Notes: generated by a model from the sequence alone, not told the origin. A DNA stretch of 64,000 bases from Cryoendolithus antarcticus (GCA_002077065.1 NAJO01000009.1:496001-560000); one strand, 5' to 3'; shown: positions 42,504 to 54,317, counted from the first letter of the stretch. Translations and numbers: made by a program.

Positions 42504-45372
42504 TCAGGGGGATGTAAGATCCAATATCTCCACACCGCTCTCCCGCCACATCCTCCCCCTCCCACCTCTCCCAGCTCTACCTTTCGCAGCAGCAGGGCCT
42601 GCGAGATCCAGCATCTCAGCCTCAACTTCCTTCCAAGTACCCGGCAGACTCTCTCGCAGGATAAACTTGGTCTTGGCGCGGATGTGCTTGGATTGCTGGA
42701 CGCTGGCCGTGATCTTCGGCAAATCGACTGCGCTTGTCGAATCGAATCGTGTGCTCTGTGGTAGGGGCTGCATGGCGCTCGTGGACGCAGAGTGTGTGCG
42801 GTTTGGCGGGCGGAGGCGGGGCGAATGGCGTGTCGGCGGCGGCGGCAGCAGAGGCGGACGTTGAGAGGGCAGGAAGAGATCAGGGAGCTCGTCATCACTA
42901 CCATCATTGTCTTCCGCAACCATACCAAGCTCTGCGTCCGGAAGCTCTTCGGCAGGCGGCGTAGGCATACTCGCCACACTCTCCAGATCTACCACCGTTA
43001 CCCCGGACCTAGTCTGGACTGTTTCGTGGATCATGGAGTCATTATGTCGTAGAAGATCATCGAGCCTTTTGTTGATGTCCGTGGCAGCGTCGTGGCTGCT
43101 CACAGGTGCCGTCTCCCATCTCCTTAACAGCCCCTTGCGTCGTCGCTTAGTGACTGTACTCGGCAGCGCTAAGTCGAGCGTCTCAATCTCATCGCTCGTC
43201 ATGATGGCCTTTCTGGCCGTTACGGGCTCGGCGTCCCGCTCATCGGGATATGGTTCCGGCACCGCTGAACGCTCATCGCGTACAAACAACCGTCTTAGTG
43301 GCGGAGTGACCTTCACAGCCTGCAATTGCGCGGGCTGTGCAGGCGTCTTCGACGGCGAACTCGAAAGCAAATCCACCACCTCCTTCTCCCTCCTTCCATC
43401 TCGACTGGCGGGCTTTGTGGGCGTGGGACCAAAATACCCGGTGATCGCTGCCTTACCCTCAGGGCGCGGTGTCGTGAGGTCAGGCGTTCTTCGCTTGCGG
43501 CCCTTGGGCGTGCGTTGCAGGTCTGCGCGGGGCTGTCGGACGGCCGCGCTGAAAGGTGCGAAGGGTCGAGCGGGCTGGACTAAGGGCATGTCGGTGGCTG
43601 AGCCGGAAAGAGGGCGTGGGCGTGGGAAGAAAGCCTGGGATGACGGGAGGACAAAGGCGGAGGGATTGTAGTCCAACGTTGGGCCCGCAGATACGACAGG
43701 GCCACTGAGATCGACCTGATCAACCACGTCTTTCGCGCGCGTGACGCCAGGTTTCGTGACCCTCACATGCCTTAAGAGCGCATTTTCTTCCATCCCCGAC
43801 TCTTCCATCCTTGCCTTGCCCCTCTTGGCCGGGGCTTTGGCACCCGCAGCCGCCTTTGCCTTCGCCTTCTTCTCGAAGAACGCTTTCGCGCCTTTCGGCA
43901 CGCTCTCGTATTCCTCTACCAGTCCTGGAGCTCCGAGGGCGAGCCAATCTCGTAAAATCCAGAGTTTCTCTGGGGCATCAGGGTCGTAAGGTTTCATCTG
44001 CCGCGTCTTCTTGGTTGGCGAGGTGGGCGCAGCCTCGGAGTCCGAAGTCTCAACTGGTGTTGACGCGAATGGAAAGCCGCCAACGTCGTCTTCTTCAGCC
44101 CCGGGACCAGCTTGGATGATCGCATCGTCTGGAGGCTCGACGGAGAGGTCGATGGGGACCAGTGACGAGGGAACGAAGGAGATGCGGAGCTCGAGATTGC
44201 TGTCAGTGGATGAGTGTGTGCGTTTGCCATGGATCGCGCGGATGACTTTCTCCATCTCGTTTTCGGACTGCGAAGATGTCGGATCACAAGACAGACGGAG
44301 GTTCCGCACTAGGATCGCAGGTGCTAGATTGCGAATGAACTTCTGCGCTCCACTGACGCAGCGCCAGTCGAAGGCGTCGCCTGCGAAGCTACGAAGGGCC
44401 GGGTAGTCGATTATGGCGTCCCAGCGAAGTGTCTCTCGTAGCTGGTCCAGTTTTGAAGCCGGAGACACGCAAGGATGCGTATAGTAGCCCAACACTTCCC
44501 GGCTCGGAAAGTCTGCTGGAACCACAAACCCCGTCTTCCTCCGCGAGAAGAGCTTGCTTTCATTTGTCGTGACCTCATACTGCAGCCTCTCCCTCCAGGC
44601 CACCAATCCAGCTTTATCACTCCCCTTCAGTGCACACAAATCCCTTCCGAACCCAGCCCTCGCAGCATCACAAGCGAGCTTGGGTCCCGCCCCTGGGATG
44701 CCCTCTGGAACATAGTCCCCTCCACTCATCAACGCCACCAAAATCATGCCCTCCCGATCCAATCCACTCTTCTCCAACGTCTCGTCGCTCCGGTAGACAT
44801 TCACGTGTGTAGGCACTTTGCTGCTGCTTTCAGGCGTCCAGTTCCGTAGTGTAAGGCTGGCGCCAAACATCAACGTATCCACATCATCGCTCATGATCGC
44901 GTCCACGATACCCTCCCGCTGCAGCAAAGCACACTCTGCTTCCGCCTCCCCAGGCGCTACATGAGCTGGAAAGCCAAATTGCTTCAACAGCTGCTTGGCC
45001 AGGAACTCCGGTACATTCGCCACCCTGACCCCTGGTCCTCCAACGCGCTTCCCCCGTTTCCAAGCTGGTTTGTTCGGGCCATCGAAGACGAACAAGGGGT
45101 GGATGTTCAGACTTAGCAGGCGGAGGAGACGGTAGTAGAATGTTCGCAGGGCGGGGTTTGAGCCTCCGGACGCGGCGAGGATCTGGAAGAGCCAGATGGA
45201 GACGTCTATAGCTAGGCGGAGGGGGCGGTGATGTTGGCGGTAGTGGGCCAGGGAGAGGGCGGCGAGGGAGGTGCGGGAGCCGGGGCCGAGCTCTTTGAGG
45301 ATGCTGGATGGGTGGGTTAGTGGAGGGTGGGGTTTGGGAAGGGAAGGGAAGGAGCTACCCTGCGATGCCCAT
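42504..45372 (-). CDS. YEN1: Holliday junction resolvase Yen1/GEN1 (XPG family)
   Basis: A structure-specific nuclease that cuts Holliday junctions and flaps late in the cell cycle. Exon 1 is only 14 coding bases (45372-45359), and exon 2 is 45303-42504, giving 937 residues. The splice (55-bp intron, phase 2) creates MGIAGILKELGPGSR, the standard fungal opening. The XPG N-domain has LRLAIDVSIWLFQI and NIHPLFVFDGPNKPAWKRG. The I-domain has APGEAEAECALLQ and MSDDVDTLMFGA (metal ligands), then ALMSGGDYVPEGIPGAGPKLA, the helix-hairpin-helix entry. The C-terminal half is disordered, with many S/T-P sites, as expected for Cdk control of Yen1, and KRRRK-like nuclear signals. It ends in GRGGRGRMWRESGVEILDLTSP, perhaps a SUMO-interacting motif. 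Confidence 0.93.
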
Positions 45373-45647
45373 GTTGTGAAGACTGCGCCCGTAGGCTATG
45401 AGACGGCTATGTAGGCATCGTTACAGTATGCTTGCGGTGATCTCGTCGTCGACACCATGTCGAGTCGAGTGAGTGCCCCGCCGCCGAGAATCGTCGTCAC
45501 CATGGCAACCAGAAAAGTCGCGTCAACTTCGACGAGCGCGTAAAGATGCGCCTCGATGATGGATTATATCTATCACTATCGGACTATCGCATGCGCAGGA
45601 CAGTGTGATTTAGACTACGAAGCGGCAATGGTCAAGTGTCGGCGACG
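45373..45647. promoter_or_regulatory. Bidirectional promoter region YEN1 / large disordered protein
   Basis: 275 bp between divergent starts. It contains the gtcgcgtcaac stretch and several CG-rich words (for example acgagcgcgtaaa near 45533-45545) that could be cell-cycle boxes such as MCB (ACGCGT-like), but no perfect copy was found. Confidence 0.4.
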
Positions 45648-48647
45648 ATGACCTCCTCGCCGGACTCCCCCGACCCACTTACCCTCCCCTCCTCCCCACT
45701 TGCGACCAGGAGCTACACCCACGCCTTGCGCTCGCCGCGCCGAACGTCTGTCTCGCCTTCAAAGACCTTCCACCTGGACACTACGGATCTTTTGCCGCGA
45801 CAAGCGTCGCCGTACCGGCTGAGGGTGACTGTGGAAGCGGAGCCGCACCCCGACAGCCCGAGGAGACAACAAGGCGGAATGCAGACTCGCCGGGTCGCGC
45901 TGAGAGGAGGCTCAAGTAGCAGTCCTGCCAAGAGTGCGCCGGGTGAAGGCAAGCGGAAACGCAAGGGGACTCCGATCGCCCGTCGCTCGAAGGCTCGTCT
46001 GAGCTCGCCCATCCCGGAACTTGAGGAGCACGAGTATGAAGACGGCGGCGCAGCTGTAGACCCAGTCGCTCCCTCATCTGAGCTCCGTAGGCAGCGCATA
46101 CCACCTCTGCGCAACACGAAGCGCTTCCAACGTCTATCTGCTGCTCGGCAGGAACTTGACTTGGCCCTGCAGGCGGCAGTGGGTTCCTCGTCTCCTCGAG
46201 TTGCGAGATTGGGGAAGAGCTCGCCTCATGCCGGTGAGATGACGGTGGCTAACGAGGACTTCACAATGATTAGTGGGGAGAGCTTGGCAAGTATCAAGGA
46301 GACGCTGGGTGGAGTGGCGGGTGAGAGGAGTGGTATCAGCGGCGTGCAGTGGCCGAGCAGCCCGCCTGCTTTGGGGACGAAAGGGCAGGTGGAGTGGCCG
46401 GACGTGGAGGCAGAGGCAACTGAGGCACGGAATGAAGGCTATGATGCTATGAGCTGGGTGCCAACAGGTAAGGCGATCGACCTCACTCGGCATGTGGAGG
46501 CGGAGGATCAGGATGTCGGCGTGGGGGCGGAGAACCCGAGTGACGAGTACGATGAGGACGAGGCCGCTGAGGAGGACTTCGTGGAAGATGAGTCGGAGCT
46601 TGAGGAAGATGCAGAAGTCGAGGAGGTAGAGGACGACATCTGGGCCGAAGAAGCATCACGATCGATCGAAGATATCGCGCCACCAGCGGACAAATCAGGT
46701 CTGCCGCGGAACCCAGAGCCACTCCCTAGCATCCCGCCGATATTCTCTGACCAACCTGAGCCTCCTCGGCGATCGAAGCTTCCGCGGACCTGGCGTCGAG
46801 TGTCCGGCAACGACTTCACGTACTCTGATTCGCCTGCTCACGATTCTGCTAAGGTAGTACCCGACACGGTAGAAGAGGAAGGGCGGTCGGATGCAGGAAG
46901 CAGACGGAGCAGTGGTGTGTTGACGCCGCCCAGTACGGATGATGAGCGTAGACAGGGTGGCGCACATACTGGTGGCGAAGATGACAGTGCTGAGACTTCT
47001 GGACTCACCGAGCCAGAGGCTGCAGACACTGTACTTGAGGCGCAACGATCACGTCGCCAGCCCCAGGAGCAAGCTGGATCACTCTTTGCCGAGCGGGCCA
47101 TCGATCGCAGTGTTGAGAGCTCTGCACTTACAGACAGTAGAGACGAGACGGGTCTTTATTGGCGGCAGTCCGATCTGCGTATGAAGGGTCGACCTGTGCC
47201 GCAAGCGCGCACTACGCAGAGGTCATGGAATCGAACTCAAGATCACGAGCTGAGTGACATCTTCGCCATGAATCAGACGGAAGTGCTCCAAGGTACCCCA
47301 GCTCCCGCAACAGCGGCCAAACAGATCACCCCAAAGAACGCTGCACGTGAAGCGAGGAGAGCTGAGCGCAAAGCAAAGCGCGAAGCTGCACGGAGAGAGC
47401 ACATGACGTCGAGCCAGGTCGTTACAGAAACGCGAATCGAGCAGACCACGTACACTGCCTCGCTGGAAGAAAGCCACACAACAGATCAGAGTCTGGCAAG
47501 CAAAGCTAGCGATCAGCGGCAGATCTTAACCGAGATGTCTCGAGCAGCAACACCTGCACAGCCCAAGCGGCAAGCGCTACCACAGATGGCGACAGTGGAT
47601 GAGCTGCTTCGCTCTCAGCAGCAGCGTCAGCAGAAGCTCGCGCGAGGTCTTGCTGAGTTTGCGCCAAATGCCTGGTCCGCTGATGCAAGCATAGCGCCCG
47701 CAGAAGTGTCACAGTCCTACGAAGAGCATCTCAATCTCGACTCCCCGCAGAAAATTCGCGTGAAGTTCGACGACTTTACGCAGCAGACAAGCGACTTGCT
47801 GGCGCCGCGAAGGGCTTACTCGCCGCTGTTCGACGAGTTGGCAAATTCTCAGCATCAGCAGACCTTCCGAAGTCCTGCATCAGTCACTACTCACCAGTAC
47901 CCGAAGCTGCCCAGCTTTGCGAGCTTGCTGGCAACGCTACCGTCCTTGAGCGACCTTCGCTCCACTGCAGTGTCAAGGATCAGCGTCGTCACGACAGCCA
48001 TGTCAAACCTCAGGTCCACTATGTGGTCATCTCTTCCGGACCCGAGTCTCCCCCTGCCAGCTGCAAATACGATCATGCCTACCACGCCTCGGATGCGACC
48101 TGCCAAGCTCCCGACGCCCATGACGCCCTTCCCGCAACAGACCTACCTCTCTCGAGACCGCCGCACGCAGCTTCGCAAACGGTACGGCGTGATCTCGTCT
48201 ACCCATCCCTTCACCCTGGTGCACGTGCGTACGCTACACCGTATGCTGCTCTCCACCATGCGAGAGCCAGACACCCTGATCACTACTCGCAATCTTCCAC
48301 TCCATCTGGCCGAGCTGGTCAACTCTGTCGTCCTCACGCCCGACGAGCGGGAGTTTGTCTTTACGAAGCAATGCGGCGGCATTGTGGAGGCGTTTATGGC
48401 GCTTTTGGTTGATGAGAGTGTTGTTGAGGCAATGGACAGGGGTGAAGTGGGTTTCTTGGGCGACAAGGAAGCGAGGAGGGAGAGGGGTGTCATGGGTGGT
48501 CGACAGCCGGATGAGGTTGTCTGGGAGGATGAGGTGGCCGATGGGACGGCGATTGAGTGGGCATGGGTTGCTAGCGCATTGGGAGGCGCTGTATTGATCG
48601 AGGAGGGGAAGAACGAGAAGGCGACAATCGCGCAGGAACGCGCATAA
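45648..48647 (+). CDS. Large disordered nuclear protein with conserved C-terminal domain
   Basis: Single exon, 999 residues from the ATG at 45648. No named family is recognised. Residues 1-170 are Ser/Pro/Arg-rich with a basic KRKRKGTPIARRSKAR patch. Around 290-345 is a dense acidic tract (YDEDEAAEEDFVEDESELEEDAEVEEVEDD in two pieces). Around 555-590 is an Arg/Lys/Ala-rich helix (AAREARRAERKAKREAARREH in the centre). The last 170 residues look folded: RTQLRKRYGVISSTHPFTL, VRTLHRMLLSTM, LPLHLAELVNSVVLTPDE, FVFTKQCGGIVEAFMALL, and IEWAWVASALGGAVLIEEG. It is head-to-head with YEN1, a hint of a chromosome-related role, which is inference only. Confidence 0.78.
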   Translation: MTSSPDSPDPLTLPSSPLATRSYTHALRSPRRTSVSPSKTFHLDTTDLLPRQASPYRLRVTVEAEPHPDSPRRQQGGMQTRRVALRGGSSSSPAKSAPGEGKRKRKGTPIARRSKARLSSPIPELEEHEYEDGGAAVDPVAPSSELRRQRIPPLRNTKRFQRLSAARQELDLALQAAVGSSSPRVARLGKSSPHAGEMTVANEDFTMISGESLASIKETLGGVAGERSGISGVQWPSSPPALGTKGQVEWPDVEAEATEARNEGYDAMSWVPTGKAIDLTRHVEAEDQDVGVGAENPSDEYDEDEAAEEDFVEDESELEEDAEVEEVEDDIWAEEASRSIEDIAPPADKSGLPRNPEPLPSIPPIFSDQPEPPRRSKLPRTWRRVSGNDFTYSDSPAHDSAKVVPDTVEEEGRSDAGSRRSSGVLTPPSTDDERRQGGAHTGGEDDSAETSGLTEPEAADTVLEAQRSRRQPQEQAGSLFAERAIDRSVESSALTDSRDETGLYWRQSDLRMKGRPVPQARTTQRSWNRTQDHELSDIFAMNQTEVLQGTPAPATAAKQITPKNAAREARRAERKAKREAARREHMTSSQVVTETRIEQTTYTASLEESHTTDQSLASKASDQRQILTEMSRAATPAQPKRQALPQMATVDELLRSQQQRQQKLARGLAEFAPNAWSADASIAPAEVSQSYEEHLNLDSPQKIRVKFDDFTQQTSDLLAPRRAYSPLFDELANSQHQQTFRSPASVTTHQYPKLPSFASLLATLPSLSDLRSTAVSRISVVTTAMSNLRSTMWSSLPDPSLPLPAANTIMPTTPRMRPAKLPTPMTPFPQQTYLSRDRRTQLRKRYGVISSTHPFTLVHVRTLHRMLLSTMREPDTLITTRNLPLHLAELVNSVVLTPDEREFVFTKQCGGIVEAFMALLVDESVVEAMDRGEVGFLGDKEARRERGVMGGRQPDEVVWEDEVADGTAIEWAWVASALGGAVLIEEGKNEKATIAQERA

Positions 48648-48716
48648 CGACTTTGACGAATTGTATGACGCATGAAACGCAAAAGAAGAAATCTGTTGAC
48701 TTGAACAACACAAATC

Positions 48717-49880
48717 CTACAGCTTCGCCACTGCTTCTGTGTCTGCTTTGTACGGCCGTATCGTGAAGCCCACACGGGGGAAATGTATCCGTACAGTCAC
48801 TTGCGGTGGACCATCTTTCAATTCGACAGGCGTGATTACGACTTCCTCGGGCGAGAGCGCAACGATCTTGCCAATCGTCGGACTGAACTACTTGTTAGCA
48901 CGAATGTTGGCGTTTGCCATGGAGACTACTCACCTGGATCGTCCTGTGTCGTCTGGAGCAATACTGACTACCGCCCCTTCCCTCAATCCACACTTCTCAT
49001 CAAGCTCTACATGACCGTTCCTCGGCGTAGGCAACAGTAACGACTTCCGCCCAAGCGCTGGCGATTCTTGCAGACCCTTCAAGACGCCTTCCCACTCCGC
49101 GTTCTTGCGCTCAACACCCGGCAACCTCTCCATGAATCTCTCAAGTCTCTCATACCAGCTCCACAGTCCCGGATACCGTTCAGCATTGAATACTGCGTCC
49201 GCGCCATCAGCGGCTGTGTCCGAAGTGCCGCCAGCAGTCAAGTTGCCAATGAGACGGCCTTTGGCGATGTCTCTGCCCCACTGGAGCTGATAGAAAAGGC
49301 TGATGTCTGCTGAACTTGGTGAGGGCGTTGAGAAGATCCAGCCTTCGCCTAGATCGGTGAACTGGGGTTCGAGGATCGAGAGCTGCGTGTCAAGCCGAGC
49401 CAGATTCTCAGGCAGCTTCGCCTCCAGCTTATCGGGGTCGAGAGGATGGCCTATGAGATTCGCGCGGTCGACGCCGAAGTGTGTTCGCCACACAGCTGCC
49501 GGGATGAGACCAGTAGTCACCCGAAAGAGCGCACGATCAGTCCAGTAGCTCGCCCATCCTCTCACTAAACCCCTGTGGTCACGTCCATCGGTCGCGCGTG
49601 GGTAGAGTGTCCCGTAGCCTTCACTCTCTGGGAAGAAGTGCTCTAATGCCTCCGTGATGAGCGAGGTGTCGCAGTAGATGTCCCTGCCGATGGCTAGCAC
49701 GGGGATCTTGCGGTAGGTGAGGCCGAAGGTCTTGGTAAAGAGGGGACGAGGCAGCATGGATGGTACAGGGATGAACGTGTAGGGAATTTGTTTGAGGCGT
49801 AGGCAGTGCCGGATTTTGATGGTGAAGGTAGAGGCTTCGTAGCCGAAGAGGAGTACCGGGGGAGGGGATGGGGAGGACAT
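48717..49880 (-). CDS. Glutathione S-transferase with extra C-terminal domain
   Basis: Exons 49880-48934 and 48882-48717 give 370 residues, about 140 longer than a plain GST. The N-terminal thioredoxin-like half starts VLLFGYEASTFTIKIRHCLRLKQIPY, followed by YRKIPVLAIGRDIYCDTSLITEALE with the cis-Pro and glutathione-binding D-T/S pair. The helical half contains SSADISLFYQLQWGRD and PGLWSWYERLERFMERL. The extension (about residue 275 on) has VELDEKCGLREGAVVSIAPDD, then across the intron PTIGKIVALSPEEVVITP and VRIHFPRVGFTIRP. It looks like a small beta-barrel. The 51-bp phase-2 intron is supported because exon 2 continues this domain in frame to a TAG. A detoxification or reductive role is likely; the substrate is unknown. 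Confidence 0.88.
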
Positions 49881-52039
49881 GGCTGCAACAGCGGAAGGCT
49901 TTCAGGACAACAGAGATGATAAGGACTCGGACCTCTATCCAGGACAAGGTGGTAAGAGGGACATACGGGAGGTTAATAATCTACATCGAAGAGCATCGCC
50001 GGTCGAAAGGTGAGGTCAAGTTATGCTGAACCTCGGCTCACATCATTGGAAGGAGTCTTTGCCCTACCAGCGGTGAGTAGACAAGTTTCGAGAAAGGAGA
50101 TGCCTGGCGCACTTTGATTGCAGTCGGCCTGGGTCTCCGACTAGCAGGCGACCAGCGCATGGAAATGCGATGGCAAGACGGAGGTAAACACTATGTGAAG
50201 GCGAGTTAACAAGGTTCGGGAGGAGGCGCGGAGCCGGGCTGCCAAGATTTGACTCCATCCTCTACTTTGTCCACCATCCGATCAACACCGCGCGGATAAT
50301 GCTAAGGTATTATACTCTAAGAGGCTGTCGGGCATGCTTCGAGAGCGGCAGGGTGCGAGTCGGCCTCCCGGCTCGCGCGTACGACCTCTTACCCGAAACC
50401 GAGACCCATCCAACCAAGCCCCCGGCTACGTGCATACGGCAGGCAGCACACACCCAAGATCCGCGTTCTACAAAGCCCGGTACGGTCTTGTAACGCGGTC
50501 GATATAATGCTGACAACTGCTCGCACGACATGGCCGCAGTGAATGCGTCACTACGCGCCTTCTAGATACCCCAAAACTTGCCCTCGGTCATATAATCCGA
50601 CGGATCGGACGAGGGTGACGGTGGCTTGCAAATGACAGCGGCAACGTGCCGATTGAACGAACGGTGGTACAGAACAGCGGTCTGTTCGGGCATTCTAGCA
50701 TGCGTCTGATGGTCTTGCTGGGAGGCAGAGCGGGCCTTCAGGCCACTGCCTCTGCGAACGCCTGGTCTGAGCCTCGAGCAAGCCATGATGATTGAACGGA
50801 GACTGCATGCAAGAATCCTCCAACTTGCGCTCTGGTAATCACCTCAAAGCTGGCGAGCTCTGCTGCGGATCTGCTCAAGGGCAGCACATGCTCAGTGCAA
50901 CCGCCTCGGCACAACCTGTCGAGTCTCATCGCTATGAACGGCGGATCTCCATCACACAGTCTGACACAGCCGTCCCAGCCGTTGGAGCTTTGATGATTGG
51001 CTGATGTCCTACTAAGCCCGCGTAGCGAAATCAGTTCATGGCTCGGTCCCGCTTGCCGGCGAACTAGTCCTGCAAGCTGGTGGAGTAGCGCGGCTATCCA
51101 TTTGCCCAATGTTCATCTTGCATACGAGACCTCATGTCTTGAAGTGGCCAAGTGCACTGGTACATCAGCAGAGAGCCATTCGCCTTCAAGTCCCATCATG
51201 AAGGCTGCTACTCTGACCTTCCGCAGGGCGATCAACGGGCAGCTAAGTGGCTGAGAACATTCTCGCATCCCATTCTGTGTCCATGCTACCGGTACGAGCA
51301 CTGACACGAGCGTGGACTCCCCGTGCGGATAGCACAGTGGAGCTGGTCGTGGCAATGACAGCGGGGTCTCACAAAGTGCGTGGGCAGCAGCCTAATTCGT
51401 CGAGGTATGGTAAGACCGCGCTCTGGCAGATTTCAATTCGAGCGGCAGCGCTGAGAATACCCCTTTGCCCTCGGACGCTGCAGCGCCTCGCAAACGCACA
51501 CTCGATGCCCTTGGGGATCATGGAGTCGGGATCCCGAGCATATTGGTACCCCTCAACATGGCCCAAGACACTCCAGCGGTTAGCTCATCATTACTGCTTG
51601 CTGGTCCGACTCTCTGATCGTCGACTTCGGCCAGCTAGGCGGGCGAACGCATGTCCACATTGTATGAGCCAACAGTGCAGCAAGCATCTGCGTAGCTCCT
51701 GCTTTGTCCCACACCGCAAACTCCTGGCATCCGCCTTGATTGACCACACAAACACCCTTGCAACCCAGCAATTGCATATCAACCCTAGAAAGACATGTAC
51801 GGACCGACTCTTTGCTGCACGTTCAAAGCCAGTCTTTGATCTCCCGGCAAGACATTGCGGGCCGCGGCGTCCTTCTATTTGGCCTTTCTGCACGTTCCTG
51901 TAAGATCGCGCACTATGAACGGATGGCTGAGACTCACCCCTGTAGTATAAGGCTCATGCCCTCGCCCTTGAGGTAGGTACTGCCTTCTTCACCGCTGCAC
52001 TCGTTGCTGTTTGTACGTTCCAGCCTTTGCTGTTCCACA
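49881..52039. other. Long intergenic region, 2.2 kb
   Basis: The longest gene-free stretch of the window, upstream of the Xbp1-like regulator and of the GST start. No frame here has motifs or plausible splicing. A possible 5' UTR intron of the regulator is noted separately. Long upstream regions are common for fungal developmental and stress regulators. Confidence 0.5.
51973..52023 (+). other. Possible 5' UTR intron of the APSES gene
   Basis: gtaggt...ttccag spans 51 bp and ends 16 bases before the ATG at 52040, with a normal ascomycete intron size and a pyrimidine-rich interior. Removing it also removes the in-frame TTG region upstream. It is a sequence-only guess. Confidence 0.3.
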
Positions 52040-53860
52040 ATGTCGAGCACTTCCTCTGCACGGCAGGATCCTCCTTCACCTACCAGCACTAATCACGGTA
52101 GTCGTCGTGATAGCGTCGCACACGACTCTGTCATCGACGTACCGCCGTCCAAGATGCTGACCATCAATGCTTTACTCAACCCGGAGATCTCGGAGTGTCG
52201 CGAGACCATCTGTACCAGCCAGCCTCTGACTCCAGCGCCGACCACCGAGCCTTCCACGCCTGCATCTACACCACAGTCGGCGACATTCTCTGCTGCTACT
52301 TCTGCTCGCCGTCCAAAGCTCACAAAGGACGCTGCTGTCTTTGCGCGCGGTGCACCGCAGGGCCAAGTCAAATATGACACATTTGAGTGTACCTCAGAGT
52401 CGATCTGCCTCACACACTCACAGCAAGAAGAGCTCACGCAGCAGCATGAGCGCTTTTATGTCTTTCCTTCGGGTCAAGGCGATGCTGGTCTGATTCGCGA
52501 ATACGTCCGCCACATCCCGTACTCTAGCGAGAAGAAGTGCTTCTTCGACAAGACTGGCAGAGAGGCATTCGAAGGTAGGCCGCTAAACTCAGTTCTCTTT
52601 GGTGAACTCCTGCTGACTCATGTCTAGTATTCCAGTACACCTTCAGCGTGCCCGATGATCCCGATAGACGCACCCACGTCGTCATGTGGGACTACCAGAT
52701 CGGTCTTGTTCGCATCACGCCCTTCTTCAAATCCTGCAAGAACTTCACCAAGGTGTGCTCACCTGACTGATCGTCTTCTACCAAGCATTGCTGACATACG
52801 ACCACAGACAACTCCAGCCAAGGCTCTGAACGCTAATCGCGGCTTGCGCGATCTATCGCACAGCATCACAGGCGGCGCACTCGCAGCGCAAGGTTACTGG
52901 ATTCCATACGCCTGCGCTCGTGCACTATGTCTCACCTTCGCCTACGAGATACGCTGGGCGCTCACTCCAATCTTTGGCCACTCGTTCATCAAAGAGTGCC
53001 TGCGTCCAGAGCACTCGGACTACAGAAGCTTCAAAATCAATCCAGAGATCGTCAGGAATGCAGAGCTGGAGGCGGAGTCGTGGAAAGCAACTGCTAGTCG
53101 TTGCGGGACACCTGTCAGTGCCACATTCGCCGGATCTAAGGCAATGCCACCCACCTCCGCACCTCAAGAGAGTCAGATGGCGCGGCCGAAGAGGGAGAGA
53201 CCTACGTTCAAGTCAGGCTCGCTCTTTGGTTCTGGTGGAGGCCGATCGTCATTCGGATACCAAGATGACGACAACGATGTAGACTCCCCATCGTTGTCTC
53301 CCAAATCTTCGCCGGTCTTCATCGCCCCGAAACAATCCTCTGGCTGGGCTACAATCAATCGTCCCCGCAGACTCCTCCCTGCACCACCGCACAACTCGCC
53401 GACCAGCGGTACATTCGCTTCGTATGCGTCATCAATGCTATCCACAGGCACTACGTCTAAGCATCACCCATCCTCCTGGCGCGATCTGAACGGCTCGCCG
53501 GCGCCAAACCATGCTGCCAAACGCCGTGCTGCCGACCTTGACGAGGACTACGATGACGACCTCGCCTCACCTTCATCAAGCAGTACCGGCTCTGCAAATG
53601 GCCATGTCATCACATCGCCGCCTCCCTCGCCGGTCGAGCCGCAGCCGAAGCGGCTTCGTCAGACGCCGGCTTCTAACAGCAAGCTGTCAAGTGGGGAGGA
53701 GCAGACGTCGATGCGTGTTGACGCACAAGATATGCGTGCAGCAAACTGGTTGCTGCAGTTGAGTGTTCAGGACACGCATCTGGGTCGCGGACCGAGTGCT
53801 GAGGAGAAGACAGCGGGAAAGAGGATGCTGAAAGGTAAGGACAGGAGGTCTGTCGCCTGA
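52040..53860 (+). CDS. APSES (KilA-N) transcription factor, Xbp1-like
   Basis: Exons 52040-52574, 52628-52752 and 52808-53860 give 570 residues. A DNA-binding repressor of the APSES family. Residues about 180-295 hold the KilA-N/APSES fold: [34 protein letters not shown] (assembled across intron 2), then [23 protein letters not shown] and [15 protein letters not shown]. This layout matches fungal Xbp1 rather than StuA/Swi4 types. No ankyrin repeats follow; the C-terminal 280 residues are disordered, Ser/Pro-rich, with a basic AAKRR signal and acidic patch. Yeast Xbp1 represses cell-cycle genes during starvation and stress; a similar role here is inference. Introns of 53 and 55 bp are in phases 1 and 0. 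Confidence 0.87.
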
Positions 53861-54317
53861 GGGTTGTTGCTGCGCACAGAAGTCGGAAGTTGTGGTATCT
53901 GGCGCCTGGCGCAATGGCATGGAGATGTCAAAGCTCCGCGCCACATTGAAGCATCAATTCGGCAGCGTTGATCGATGTTGTAAAGCGTAGAACCTATAGA
54001 GAGCGTCGAACTCCAATGCATTCGTCTTATAGTTAATCACATATGTACATGGCAGAATCGTCTTGCATCGTTTGCGGTCATTACCCTCGCCGACAGCCGG
54101 TGGACCTCCAGCGCTGCTGTCTGCGATCCTGTAATAGATATCACAATGATCTGCTCAAAGAAAGGCAAAAGCATATCTTTTGGGCGCCGTAGAGACAGGC
54201 CCATGAAACGTTTATGTTATCCTAGCAACTTCGTGAAGAGCAGCTCGATCGGATATCCAGGCGCCAAATGTCGCGGAGGCAACCTTCGACCTGAGAGCCT
54301 GGGATTGCAGCAATTTT
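53861..54317. other. Convergent intergenic region, 457 bp
   Basis: Between the stops of the APSES gene and the MFS carrier of the cluster. 3' flanking sequence only; it marks the left edge of the proposed cluster. Confidence 0.5.

Noticed and set aside
42907..43671. 254-codon plus-strand frame opposite YEN1.
   Set aside because: Ser/Arg/Gly-rich antisense shadow in a GC-rich disordered coding region.
51247..51903. 218-codon plus-strand frame in the gap before the APSES gene.
   Set aside because: No ATG at its beginning, no conserved motif, and overlapping antisense frames of similar length.
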